Under the pieces are notes generated by a model. That model was not told where the DNA came from, ran no database searches, and was given only the letters and a program-made list of their open reading frames with translations. Positions 12,486 through 24,624 of a stretch of 64,000 nt of DNA are shown here, piece after piece (positions within the stretch are counted from its first letter, which is position 1; the number at the start of each line of letters is the position of its first letter). The translations under genes and the position numbers were made by a program. Where the stretch lies: the NCBI RefSeq assembly GCF_933775445.1, contig NC_065878.1, forward strand, positions 8,753,395 to 8,817,394. Reading direction: 5' to 3'. The DNA comes from Argentina anserina (lineage: Eukaryota > Streptophyta > Magnoliopsida > Rosales > Rosaceae).

Positions 12486-13750
12486 TTAATTGGTGTCTCC
12501 ATTTTCCCATTCTAAAGAACCACGAGCTAAATTTGAGGTTGAAATTAAATTTTCAAATTGCCTTGGGGTCAAATATATGGCAGAATTCCTTTTATACGTG
12601 TCATAAAGTGCTTGCGATTCAGTTCCCAAAAGATGATGCTTTTGAATTAATATCAAGTTGATGAACACCCATGTATTGTAACCAATGAGAAACAACAATT
12701 AACTTGAATCTAGGATCCATTATTGTAGCAAAACAAAAGGTTTTGGGAAATGTTTCATAATATTTATCATATTTTTCTTTCATTGCAGTCAATGCCTCCA
12801 TAAAGATTGCAATTTCAAAATATATCTCAAATGCAACATGTATATTTATCAAGCTATTGATAACACAACATGATGTAAGGTAATAAACACTAGAGAATAT
12901 CTTAGTTGAGGAAGCAAATATTGCTAGGAAACCATTGACTAGTTGAGCAATTAATCAATCTTGTTCCGTTGGAGCATCTACATTACATGATCATGATATT
13001 GACTAGTTGAGCAATTAATCAATCTTGTTCCGATGGAGCATCTACATTACATGATCATGATTCATTCACTTTAAGAACATACATATTTAAAGGTCTTTTA
13101 TACTCTATAGCTAATTCTAACAGTTCATAAATGAAATTTCACCATCTATGAGAGACATCATTGTCAACATCTCCTGAATGTGCGATGACAACATCTCCTC
13201 ATATATATGATTTGCAAGTGACTCTTCTCTGTGTGAGGATACTCAACTAACTGAAAACATATTATTCTTTTATTTAAAGACCAATCTTGGTTATTAAAAT
13301 AGCGGTGAGTGACATGTAACACATTTTTTTATGCGAAGATCATATATCAGAAGTTAAGCAAATTTTTCCATCAAACGTGCTATTGAAAGAAACTCAAAAT
13401 CGTATTTCAAAAGAAACTCAAAATCTTAGTTTTGCCGGTTTAACATCTCTTTTACATGTTTAGGCTGAAATCCCTCACTATTCAAGACAAAATGGGCATT
13501 CAATCATTCATTTAAAATCATGGTTTTCAACAAAAATAAAAGACTATTAAACTCTAATAACAAATCAACAATTTCTTTACGTGCAACGTACATGTTTTTA
13601 GTAAATAAAAGCATATACATTTCCCTTTATATGTTAATTTTTTTTCTGCTCATTCATATAACCCTTTAAATGTCTTCTTAAATGACTAGTTAGTACCAGC
13701 ACTAGGACCACCTTGAAGCATCATCTTACAAATCCCACATTGATTTTTAA
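12486..13750 (-). pseudogene. Degraded hAT transposase (BED finger plus hAT RNase H-like fold), RICESLEEPER-like
   Basis: On the minus strand, 13640-13745 encodes CGICKMMLQGGPSAGT, then after a frameshift SHLRRHLKG. This is a BED zinc finger with C-x2-C and H-x4-H spacing. Further downstream, about 12930-12620 encodes FSSVYYLTS, IFMEALTAMKEKYDKYYET and CFATIMDPRFKL. This is the DUF4413-type region of the hAT catalytic fold typical of plant RICESLEEPER/DAYSLEEPER relatives. A shifted frame (12698-12486) carries QALYDTYK. Between the two recognisable blocks the reading frame is broken many times and includes a 64-bp duplication at 12934-13061. Element ends were not located. It is unrelated in subfamily to the hAT element at 10.3 kb and certainly non-functional. 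Confidence 0.75.
12934..13061. repeat. 64-bp tandem duplication
   Basis: Two head-to-tail copies (12934-12997 and 12998-13061) differ at a single position (CCGTTGG versus CCGATGG). The duplication lies within the decayed hAT transposase. Confidence 0.95.
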
Positions 13751-16211
13751 GGACCACCGTTTCATGAATTTTAATTTCAACCTACTAAAATATGATCAAA
13801 CATCACTAGTGAATCTATTTCTTAGAAGATGCCGAAATACTTCAATTTTGGTTATATCATCAATATTAATATCATACATTTCTAAATTTAAAATAACAAG
13901 GTTAAGATGTTATTTGAGAGTTTGGAATAAGTAAGCTAAAATGTCGATCAAATCACAATTACAGGGCTAAAAGATAAGAAAAATGACTCTTCTATATCAG
14001 AACAGGAAGAGTTTTCCGTAAGAGAAGTTGTTATGAAGACTCATAGAACAGTAAGAACATGGAAGATTTTGAATTGGAGTTGGAATCGACGGATTCTGAG
14101 GACATTGATCATTTGGAGTTCGACAATGGCTTTCATGTATAGTCAGTCATCCTCAAAATTAATTTGATAGAGTTTATAAAGGGAGATTCTCAAGTCATTC
14201 CTCAACATGTGAAGGATTAGCAACAGCGGTGTAACAAATATTATAAATCAGCTAAGTGAAGTTTTTAGTCTTAATTATTGAGGTAATTTTGAAAAAAAAT
14301 AATTTTTTAATTGTTTTTATTTGGTTCAGTTAATTTGAACCTATTAGTGTGGAACTTTAACTGTCAAATTGAATTGTTTGTTGATGCTCATTTCAAACTA
14401 TATGTTGGTGTTAATAATTTGGTTACTTATATTTTTTAGCATATATGTGCCAAAACTCTTAAGTTTTTTTTAGTTGTCAATACAAGTAAATTATATCAAG
14501 AATAAGAGGTCTCAGAAATATATAAATCTGATGGGTTCATTCGTTAACCTGAGAGCCAGGGGTTGTGGTTCTCGACAATTCTCCAGAAAGAGTTTCAATC
14601 GTCTCATGATACAGCATACGTAACATGCTGAGATGTGCACATTTGCATGAAGACAACAAATGCTTGAATTATCGGTGTGCACATTTGCATGAAGACAACA
14701 ACCTAGCTAAATAAAACAGTTTGTGAGAGCATAAATCGTTCACCATTATCAACATGATTTCTAGATCTGGATAAATTCATAAGTATTTGAATTAATATTT
14801 AAAATGATATATAGTACATGCTTCACTCTTTTAAGATTATGTTGTATCCTTGGTTGAAAAGTTTTGACCACATGCATATTTCATCAATTGAAACTTCATT
14901 GAAACCTCATGACTTAGGTATTTGAAAAGGTGCATAAGAATCATTTTGAACGTAAATCTTCATCTTTGGGCTACTTATCACTTTTCTAACATGTTCATTA
15001 CTAATATACACGAGGCAATGAAACTTAAAGTCATGTGATCTACGCTCATCTACTTAGTGAGCAACTAATATATTTTCATCTAATATATATAATTTTATGA
15101 AATCATTAGACAATATGAAGTTTTGTATGAAATCAAATTTTCAGTTAAATTATTAGAACACACATGAGTTAAAGATGTGATAGTTGTGTGCTACTGTGCA
15201 TCACAACAAACCGAGAAGTTACATCAAATAGTTTTTCACATTCAAGGAATGACATAGGCATTGAAGAAGTTTAGAAATGCAGATGCTTTTTCAATAAAAA
15301 ATATTATTTTAAGTTGTCGATATTCTATCAATATGTCGTATAGTTTGTCTTTCGATGCTCTTTAAACTATTTTGTGTTACAGTGCTACATGTTGAAGCCA
15401 ACTAGTTCAGTTTGTAAATAAATTACAGTTCACTTTCACCCTATCATAATGTAGATTTCTCTCTCCTACCATCTCTTCAATCATAACAATCATTTTCGAG
15501 TTAAGAGTTTCATCACACATATATTTCTCTCCCATTTGCAACTCAAGTTAGGTTAAACTATAATCTTTTTGCAAGATTTAGTTGTTGAATTGATGAGTTA
15601 AATTGTTGTAATTAATGAGTTTCTCAAATTGTATTGTGTGTAGTAATTAATAGTACTTATTGCTATCACTATTGAGCTAGCTTTCCAATTAACCTTCTTT
15701 CTAAGTTAGTTATAATAGTCAAAGATTTGAATTGCTAACATTCCATTGCTATCATTAGATATGTTGTAGAACCCTCCATGTTTATCACATCTTGAAGGCA
15801 TACATGTTTCCTCACATTTGGAGTCAAATTTTCTTTTTCTTCCAACTCACATCTTGAAGCTAACTGCCGTGCAGAAAAGATTGTGGGACACCGCTTATGA
15901 CGACGGAGGTTCTGCCACACACACACACATAATTAGTTATTAAGCAAATTGATTTGAGAAGACTATATGTCTATATTATGTGTAATTCAAAAGAATAGTT
16001 TATAAAAAGAAATAATAGTTTAATACACTCCTCAATCTTTACGTTATTTTAACTATAAAAGACAAATTCAAGCAACCAAATAAAAAAAATCATAAATGGT
16101 AGTGCGGCGGCGGTGCCTCTTCTTTCACCGGATTTAGATGTAACTTTTTACAACAGATTCTAAACTTTGTTGGAAATTGTCAGATCCGTGGTTAGACTCT
16201 AAACCCGGCAC
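13751..16211. other. AT-rich intergenic DNA, no gene recognised
   Basis: No supported reading frame or element ends were seen. A 25-bp direct repeat (TGTGCACATTTGCATGAAGA...) occurs at about 14634 and 14676. A short CA run lies near 15918. The first part may still belong to the broken hAT element. Confidence 0.5.
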
Positions 16212-16730
16212 TAGAGGGCAGATTTAAATGGTGGGCTATCTAGGCTCAAGCCCAGACGATAATCTGAAAGTACAAATAAATTTTGTAGGCTATTAGAGAT
16301 AAAACACAGCTGCCAGTCAGATGGCTATCTGGCCTACATGACATCCGCAAAATCACATGTTCGATCCCTCTTAGAAGCTAATTTCCATGTTTTTTTGCTT
16401 TTCTCATCTACTTCTTCCTTTATTATTTATTCTTTGGTACAATACTACAAACTAGTTTCATTTCCATTTTCTACACTTCATTTTTTTGGATGAAAGATAT
16501 TTTTCCCAATGTTTGCTCTTATTTTTCTTTCTATTAGTTGAACACAAAATCTAAAATATTTCCTTATCTATTTACACTTCCCCTTAGTGTTTCTTTTAAA
16601 AAAAATTCCTCTCATAAGCATCCATTAGATATTGGACCTTAAAGAAACAAGAGAAAATATGTATGGATGAATTTCAATTTTTTTTAACCGATTTAGCCTA
16701 GACAGATTAGGGATCCTAAATCTGCCACTG
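16212..16730. mobile_element. Candidate hAT-type non-autonomous element
   Basis: The left end reads TAGAGGGCAGATTTAAATGG and the right end, on the minus strand, CAGTGGCAGATTTAGGATCC, sharing GGCAGATTTA at the same offset. Outer flanks CCCGGCAC and CCAGCGAC are only loosely alike, so the TSD is uncertain. Inside, around 16312-16375, is a tRNA-like stretch (GATGGCTATCTGG ... ATGTTCGATCCC) that could be a SINE relic. Confidence 0.45.
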
Positions 16731-16739
16731 CCAGCGACG

Positions 16740-17240
16740 GGACATACGCCCTTGACAATGGTCCTGTAATGGGATATGGGGATGGAGGGTACATGTTTGG
16801 TGCGTTTATCGATGATTGTCGGGCATTGACCTTAGGTTTGCAGGTGCGATGTGGCAATGTTAGAGGAGGAGATCTGAAGTTGCTGACGCTAACTGTGTGG
16901 CTTCCAAGTTCTCAATGTTGGGCTTAGAGCCCACATGCTAGGGTTTTGGTTTCTTGGATCCTTGTTTCTGTTGGGCTTGTTTGGCTGCTTTCAACTCAGG
17001 TCTGCAATGTGTTGAAATATGGATTTACTATTTGGTTGGACTGGGACAAGACTGCTGAAATAAAAGTGCTATAAGCGGTCTTCAGAAGGTAAATGTACTT
17101 TTGTCTAATTGGGATAGGTGCAGTTAGGTACTGAGTACTCATAGGGAGTCATTCTTATTTTCGACCCCAACATGTGTATTATTCTTTGTATTGTTTGATG
17201 AGTATTATAATGGATCGACTACTCTAATTAAAAAAAAAAG
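16740..17240 (+). mobile_element. Possible LINE 3' end with poly(A)
   Basis: Non-coding, relatively GC-rich sequence that ends in an A10 run at about 17229. It resembles the 3' untranslated ends of plant L1-type LINEs. No coding block or TSD could be shown, so this is weak. Confidence 0.3.
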
Positions 17241-17420
17241 AGATAAGTGATTATATTTATTCTTAGCACTAGCCATAGTTTTTACAACACATTTTTCTCA
17301 GCTTGGATTAATGGAAAAGACATTTCTCTAGTTTCACCGCAAGCGATGCTCGTTCTACCGACAGAAATGGTCCAACCAATTATTCTCAGAACATTTTTCG
17401 CGATCTTATTTTCAAAATGA

Positions 17421-20225
17421 TTAGACTCCAAGTTCAGCTTGCCTAATATATTCTGCTTGATCATCTCTTCCCTTTACTTCAAATTTGATATACTTGTACC
17501 ACTTAGCACAAACTATATAGACCATGAGATCAGCTGTAGTCAAAGCTGCTAATAGAAAGTAAAACCTATCCAAATGACCTCTGTTAAGGTTTCCAGGGAT
17601 CCAGCCACTCATATCATCCCTACTAGAAAATCTCATAACAATCGTGACCAGCAAACTACTCACATAGTTCCCAAGTGATATTGAAGTCATACAAAGTGCA
17701 CTACCAAAGCTCTTCAACCCATCAGGTGCTTGACTATTAAAGAATTCTAGCTGACCCACATACATGAACACTTCGGAAGCTCCGACGAGCATGTATTGAG
17801 GAACTTGCCAAAATATGCTCAATGAACTCGGACTCTCGCAATCGGTAGTGGCACAATCTGTTCTTGCATATTTTAACCTAAAACACTCCACTACTCCTGC
17901 TGAGATCATTGACATGATGGCAATAACAAGCCCAATCCCCATTCTTTGAAGCACAGTGAGTCCCTTTTTGCGTAGCTTAGCTACCAGGGGGTCAAGAACT
18001 CTCCGGTAAATGAAGATGAACAGTGCGACGCTGAGAATATCGAAACTTGACATGCTGGCTGGGGGAATGTGGAAGTTGGAGATGGTGGTTTTCATTACGG
18101 CACCTTGTTCAACAAAGAGGGAGGCCATTTGTGTGAAAACTACTGAGTAAAGTATTGTACATAACCAAATTGGAAGTAATCTCAGTACGCATTTAACTTC
18201 TTCTACTTGTGTTACTGTGCAAAGCCGCCATGGATTTTGGGCACATCTGTCAATTTGGTTCGATTCCTCTGATGTAACGAGTGCTGCTCTATCCAAGAAC
18301 CTGTTGAATATATAACATGAATGAATCTTGTTTAGAAATAGATCAAGAATTTAATCAAGCTCTCTGACTATGTTGATTGCTAATCTTAAATCTCGACAGA
18401 ACGACTTAAAATTGTGAACTCACTTGAATCCTTGGGTGTGAAGTATTTTCCTTGTCTGATTTTCAAGGCATTGTTTTCCATGTTCTTCATACAAATTTTC
18501 TCCATCTGAGGTGATCTTGACCTTCCATTTTCTTGTTGCAGCAACCAGTACGTGACAAAACCTAGAAAGAGGATTGCCTTGAGGCTTAAAATGCCTATAC
18601 CTCGGAGTTCCACAAAGAAATAAAATCAATGCCATGGCAGCAGAACCTGTAGATGCCCAAAACCCTACAGTCCATATTCCTTTGTCCTCAAAATACCCTA
18701 ATATTGTGTTTGAAAAGAGGGAGCCGAGATTCAAAGCCAAGTAGAAGTAGCTGAAGAAGGAAATCTTCGAGTGACCTTCTTTGGGGTCGTCCTCATCAAA
18801 TTGGTCCGCGCCGAATGTAGCTATGGTAGGCTGGTAGCCTCCATTGCCCAGTGCAATGAAATAAATGGAGATATAAAACAACGCAAATTCTAAATTTGAA
18901 TGGTTTCCACATGGAGACTTCTCATCACCGCAACCCTTAGGCTCGAGTAGGAATATATAGGTTGTTAGTGACAATAATGTCAAACCCTGTAAAAGAAAAT
19001 TAATTAGATGAGTATATACGTACCTTGCAAGAAAATTCGTATCAGTCACACTAATAAGATAGTTCTTTGTGCACAATTTCGGCCAAATAAAAGAGAAGAA
19101 ATCTAATATTTACCAAAAGATCGAGGAGCCATCTATCTGCTTATACCATATATGCCAAAAGAAATTTATAGTGTGCATGAATCTAATTAATACGAATTTG
19201 ATTTGTAATAAGCTAAGAAACTTACAATGACAAAAATAACTTGAAAGATAGCGCAAGTTTTGTATCTCCCCCAGTATGAATCACTAAGGAAAGCTCCAAG
19301 AAGAGAGAAGATGTAAACGGTTCCAGTCCATTTGCTGACATTATTTGCAGCCTCAGCGTTGTCCTGCCCCAATACCCTTGTCAAGAATAATACCAAGTTC
19401 ACTCCAACTCCAAAGAATGCCAATGTTGCCAATCCTTGATTCACTAATATTAGAAAAAAACATATACTGTATGTTAGTTCCACCAAAAACATATATTATT
19501 TGACCAAAAGAACGAAAATTATATGTATAACGAAATATATACTATAGTCTATAATGAATATAGTTTGGAATATAATTATATACCATCACAGTGAATAAAA
19601 AGAACTGTTTACTTGTGAGATCGATCTATTCATCACAATATAGACTATAAAATAAAAATTAAGAAGTAAATACAAATATACAATAAGGATGCAGATAAAA
19701 GAATCCAAACAACTATTCCAACTTTTGACGATTCAGAACATTGAGACCAAATATATGCAAATTTAGTACAAACGCGGCTTTGTGATAATTATATAAAGAA
19801 GTCGAGATTCTAATACGAGTCATTAGATCAAATCGTGTTGTAATTAGTGCATGCATGTCTGTCTGACGTGACTGACGTCTGTGCATGGAGCTTCTTAGCT
19901 CACTTACCTAAGATGAGAATTCCAGCAACCCAAGAACCAGTTCTCCCTCGGATTGCAGGGCGCCCATTCCAATCAACGGCTCCATCCGTCGTACAGGTTT
20001 CTGTCATCTTTTGGTTCTTTTCTTCTTCATAGCCCTGAAATAAGTGATGAATATGATTGAAGTTTCTATGGTTTAAGGTACTCCTTCTAGCCATGCAATG
20101 AGCCGATGCATAATCATATTTATCATAAACCCTCAGTAGGGAAATGAGTAAATCTTACGAGGACAGTAAAGAAAAAAGAATCACCACCATACCTGCTGGT
20201 TTCGGAAACAACTAGAGCTGGCCAT
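17421..20225 (-). CDS. NPF7: NPF7-clade NRT1/PTR-family transporter (NRT1.5/NRT1.8-like)
   Basis: This is a major-facilitator membrane transporter of 606 residues. Family members in this clade load or unload nitrate at the xylem, and the NPF7.3 type also exchanges potassium for protons. Exons on the minus strand are 20225-20193, 20034-19908, 19443-19226, 18986-18424 and 18300-17421, all GT-AG and in frame. The protein starts MASSSCFRNQQ and has the conserved GRPAIRG/TGSWVAGI approach to helix 1. It continues with VNQGLATLAFFGVGVNLVLF (residues 54-73), DSYWGRYKTC, FGADQFDEDDPKEG, FFSYFYLALNLGSL, QVEEVKCVLRLLPIW, FTQMASLFVEQG, FWQVPQYMLVGASEVF and FFNSQAPDGLKSFGSAL. The length is normal. The proton-coupling ExxER motif of most NPFs is replaced by QGLAT, as in other NPF7 proteins. 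A minus-strand AATAAA lies at 17261-17256. Which of NPF7.2 or 7.3 is the ortholog is not settled. Confidence 0.96.
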
Positions 20226-20400
20226 TGCTATCTATAGAGCTTATGGAAGAGACCTCAGAAGTAATATCTAGCTGTAGCGCGATTAGCTGCACCAGTCAGA
20301 AAAGTTGAAGTATAGTGATGTAAGTACTGCAGAGGAACGAAAAGCTAGCCAGCCTAGAAGAGTGTTTGCTTTGAGTTGAGGAGGAGCACGGATAGTTAGG

Positions 20401-20410
20401 TATATATAGC
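20401..20410 (-). promoter_or_regulatory. Candidate TATA box of the NPF7 gene
   Basis: On the minus strand this reads GCTATATATA, about 180 bases upstream of the ATG at 20225. This is a plausible distance once a leader of roughly 150 bases is allowed. The transcription start is inferred only. Confidence 0.5.
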
Positions 20411-20958
20411 GAATGTTCATATTTGAAGAACGGCTGTACATATACTGTGCAGTGGGCACACGTGTAAGAAAGATGAAGATAAAGGAAACCCTATACGCAG
20501 GTAGATATATATTTCACAGGAAAAATGAGCAAGTAATTATAATTAGGTACGTGGTGATAAGGATATGTGTGGGAAGAAGCTATCAAACATATCAAATGAG
20601 AAAGAAACGTGAATTTGTTGGATACAGTCATCCACAGCAAAACCTGATATCCTTATCAATCTGTGTAGACGTGAAGACATTGAATTAAACGGCTGTAAAT
20701 CAACTTGGCTGATCTGTATTGAAATTGACATGTTTGATCTTATAATTAAGTTTCTACGAACCATTTTCTCTGTTGTTACTGAACAGACTTCTATTTGGTT
20801 TTAGAAAGGTTGTTGCCAACAAATTATACAACGTGCAACGCCTCTCCACTTTTTTTTTTGGTCTGAATGAAACTTCCATTGAAAACAACTAGCAGAAATA
20901 CAAAGGAGAAGAGATTAAAAACAAAAAAAACAAAAACTAAGCCAGGTTAGCAGCATAA
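20411..20958. other. NPF7 upstream region
   Basis: Promoter-side intergenic DNA. No further motif can be supported. An A-rich, T-run-containing stretch at 20850-20940 may be an old retrotransposon fragment. Confidence 0.4.
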
Positions 20959-23900
20959 TGTCCAGTCTTGTTTTCAAGAGTGTCTATCGTGGACATCGCT
21001 GGTTATATGAGCTTCATATATATGTGGGATTGCTTCAGGATCAAGGATTTTGGATGCATATGTGGCTACCCATCGAATTCCTAAGGATTCAAACAGGCCG
21101 ACCCGGTTAAGTTTGGAGAGCTTGTCGCTAGTCAGAGACTTAACATCGAAGAAGGGAGTATGCCACCCTATACAAACTGATCGGGCTCTAGAGCCGATCC
21201 CCTGATGAGCCCAAGGCATGGTGAAACCAGTGCATTGCCCCGTTGGATAAGGCTGACTCCTAAGTGATGAAGCGCTGCATGGACCAAGTGTGATAGTTGA
21301 ATGGCTAGGTCTGTGACAAGTGGTACAAGAGTTGCCCCGACATCGTTGTCGTTGTGTCGCCAAGTGCTCACACATGCCATCATGTTGTCACAACCCGAAT
21401 TTTAAATAATGAAAATTCAAATTCGAGGACATGATAATTCGAATCAAAACCATTCTATTACACTTACAATTGTTACAAATCTTGATCAAATAGTAAAAAC
21501 AACGTTTACAAGGAACTGATGCAAGATATTTCAAACATTACATTCATTCTATCCCTGCATATACTTCCCTGGACTCTCCCACCGCAAACAAAAGGATCAC
21601 ACCTTCACATAAAATCATACACCTTGGATTGGTGCACCGGGTTGTGAACAAACAAACCCGGTAAGCTTATAAAGCTCGTATGAGTGAACTTAACTCAAGA
21701 AACTCATCCTTAAATTTCTTTTAAAACAAGCCACAAACATTTAATCTCCACAGCCATACACATACCAAAGCATGATAAAATTAGTGATTTATGTATAAAA
21801 GCATGGTTCAGGAATTCACAAACAAAGGTAAATATGATAAGTGTAATCCATGCATAAAGTTTAGTTCAGGAGATCACACATATAGAAAGAAAATGCAGAA
21901 AGGAGAATTTGTGATTCCTGCATAAAAGCGCGAGGAAACCACATAAATAAAAGGACAAAGAAGAAGAATTTAACAACCCAACCCAAGATTCAAAACCCAA
22001 ATGCACACACAACCAACGGTTCTAGTCCCTCATGAACACTATAACTAATAACAACAAAATAGAGAAATATTCATTCAACTCACAAAATTATATTCATGAG
22101 TTACAACACTTTGCCCCATGAATAGTAGACACTAATACTAGAGCTCTAGTTGATCATCCCCGCACCCGGCCAACGTATGGTTCCGATATATACCTAACGC
22201 CACTTAGGCCGTCACTAAAGAAAATAATATAAATTCAATTTTCGCTACTTTGACCACCATTAAGGCAAAACAACAAAAACTCACAATGAAATAACATTTT
22301 TACCGGAAGGTACATTTTCTTCCCTCCCCGTCCCATCCTCCATCACAACAAATTCACATCACCACAAAAACAATTATATTATCAATTGCTAAACTTGTAA
22401 AAATCATTTTATAAGTCAAACCATTTTACTTACCGATGAACCGTAGTCGATCAAGTTCATACGAGTTAAAACAAAGCTTATTTTGTAAAACAACTTCCCA
22501 TTTAGCGATTCAGTATTTATAAAATAACTTCAAACATAATGATCAAAGTGAGGTTTACTCACCTTTTCGCCCATACAATGTCTTCCATATCACCCAAAGC
22601 AAGCAATATGGTTCCATTCAATCACCTAAGTGATAAAATGACACTTAGCAACTAATCAAAACATAAACATTACTTAAGCCTATAACTCCACTCTTAGATC
22701 TAACCCAAAAATTGCCGAGGCGGCAACCTTCCTCCTTGACCTACCAAAGGTCTCTAGAGAATCAACACCAACAACAACTCCCTCCACAATTCAACCTAGA
22801 ATCACCAAACCTCCTACAACAACTAATACACACAATAATTAACCTAACACGTGCAAATGACATATGCATACGCTTGTATCGATGAGTATATCGCAATGGA
22901 GTAAGCTAATACTCCAAAACAAGACCAGATGCACCGCTACACACTGTCGTAAGCGGCCACACGCACCGGTACCTAAACCTCATCAAAACCTCACACTTCA
23001 ACATCAAATTTATAGATTAGTGTGATGAACATTTTCATACCTTAACAAGCTCCAAATCAGATTGAAAGTGATTGGGAAAGTCACCGGAAAGTTTCTAAAA
23101 TCACAAATTCAACCAAATTGCTTAAAACTTCAAACCGAGCTCCTAAACCATCAAAATCATGCTTAGAGGGAAGGATTAGGTCAGAGGAAGGGAGCTTGAG
23201 CTCTGAACCTCACCGGAAAAGCTCGGGATGACGGCGTCGGATTTGCAACAACCTTGCGGCCTCCGCTGCTCTGTGCACGGCGGTCGGCGGGGCTTGAGTG
23301 TAAGCTCAAATGAAAGGTGACGTTGAGCCTGTCAGTTTAATAGGTGGCTCACGTCGTGGCATCGACGCTGGAGAAGATTTCTGAGATTTTCAGCTGTGAA
23401 AGTATTGTGGGCTGATTTTCTGAAAAATTTCTAATTTCTCCCTTTAAATCCCCCTATTTATACTATTTTCTAAAAAAACCCAATTACACTTTTTTATTCT
23501 TAACTTTTTCACGAACTCAGATTCAGGTATGCCACATGTCCCCGAACTCGTATCGATGAGCTCTATAACTTTCGTGAATAAAGTTTCCGAAGATAAGCTA
23601 CGATTCAAAAGTCAACACTTGAGCCTTTAGAAACTTAATCGTTTTTAATCTATTTATCTTCAAAATCACTTCTATTTCAAAAGAGTGACCATTTAGAAGG
23701 CGTAGAATGAGGAGACACTCGAATCACCATTTTAATAATTTCTGAGAAATCATAAGAAATCGGAAATGAAAATTCGGGTTATTGCACGTGTCCCTAGGTA
23801 CAGGAGGCTCCGAGGGGGAGTCGAGTAGGGAGGGAACCTCCAAGGGGAGGACCGGACGAGAGGTCGAGGACAAGGTCTAGGATGAGAGATCCGACACGAA

Positions 23901-24375
23901 GCTTGGTTGGGCGATATTTAGGAACTCCATTCATCTTTCAGGCATCGTGGGCATATGGGACACACATGCCACAGTGGGAATGCCGTAGACGAGGAGGTAC
24001 AACTTTTTTGGTGGAGAAGGATGTCACGTTCCATTTTCGGGAGTGTGTGTCATGGGCATCGCTGGTTATATGAGCTTCATGCATATGTGGGATTGCTACA
24101 AGATAAAGGAGTGTGGATGCATATGTGGTTGGCCTTCCTAGGGGTTCAGACAGGTCGACCCGATTAAGTTTGGGGAGCCTGTTGCTATTCAAAGACTTAA
24201 CGTCGAAGAATGGAGTAGGCTACCCTACATAAACTGGTCAGGGTCTGGAGCCGATCCCTTAATTAGCCCAAGGCAGAGCGAAACAAGTGTATTGTCCCAT
24301 TGGATAAGGCTAGCTCCTAGGCTATGGAGCGTCGTATGGACCAAGTGTGGCATTTGAATCGCTAGGTTCGTGATA
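20959..24375 (+). mobile_element. TRIM-like miniature LTR retrotransposon, split by a solo LTR
   Basis: The left LTR is 20959-21318, the right LTR 24022-24375 (354-360 bp). Both start TGTC and end in GTGACA or its mutated form GTGATA. Two bases after the left LTR is TGGTACAAGAG, a decayed version of the initiator-Met primer-binding site TGGTATCAGAG. Before the right LTR is a purine tract (GGTGGAGAAGGA). Without the nested 2401-bp insertion and its duplicated 5 bp, the element is only about 1.0 kb and codes for nothing. Its internal sequence and LTRs match the better preserved copy at 41153-42185. Flanking 5-mers (CATAA and ATAAG) do not give a clear TSD. Confidence 0.85.
21386..23786. mobile_element. 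Solo LTR (2.4 kb) inserted in the TRIM
   Basis: It begins TGTCACAACCCGAATTTT and ends with the inverse of TGCAATAACCCGAATTTT, so it is a TG...CA unit. The TRIM's internal sequence resumes on the other side. The bases just outside are CATGT (21381-21385) and CGTGT (23787-23791), a 5-bp TSD with one C-to-T type change at a CpG. No gag-pol coding sequence or second LTR is present, so this is a recombination product (solo LTR) of a large, probably Ty3/Gypsy-like element. Orientation could not be fixed. Confidence 0.85.
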
Positions 24376-24624
24376 ATAAGCTACCTGGAGACAAAAGATG
24401 CTCAGAGAGCAAACTAAGTAGAAGGGGTCCAGGAAGACCATCACTTCTTAGAACAGAAATAGCAGCCCTCTATGATTCTCCAGTTTCTGGGATGTTGTTT
24501 TGGACTTAGACTGGACATCGGTGAAACGTTTAGTTTAGTTTAGTTTAAAGCATATAGCAGCCCTCTATGTTTGTTCGGTTTGTTGAATATACAATATACA
24601 CAATAGTACTACAAACCTTGGTAC
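24376..24624. other. Short intergenic spacer
   Basis: Includes a run of TTTAG units near 24528-24545 and a repeated AGCAGCCCTCTATG (about 24461 and 24554). Nothing else is recognisable. Confidence 0.5.

Noticed and set aside
17282..17464. Extra 60-codon minus-strand frame overlapping the NPF7 stop
   Set aside because: It is out of frame with the transporter and lies mostly in its 3' untranslated region.
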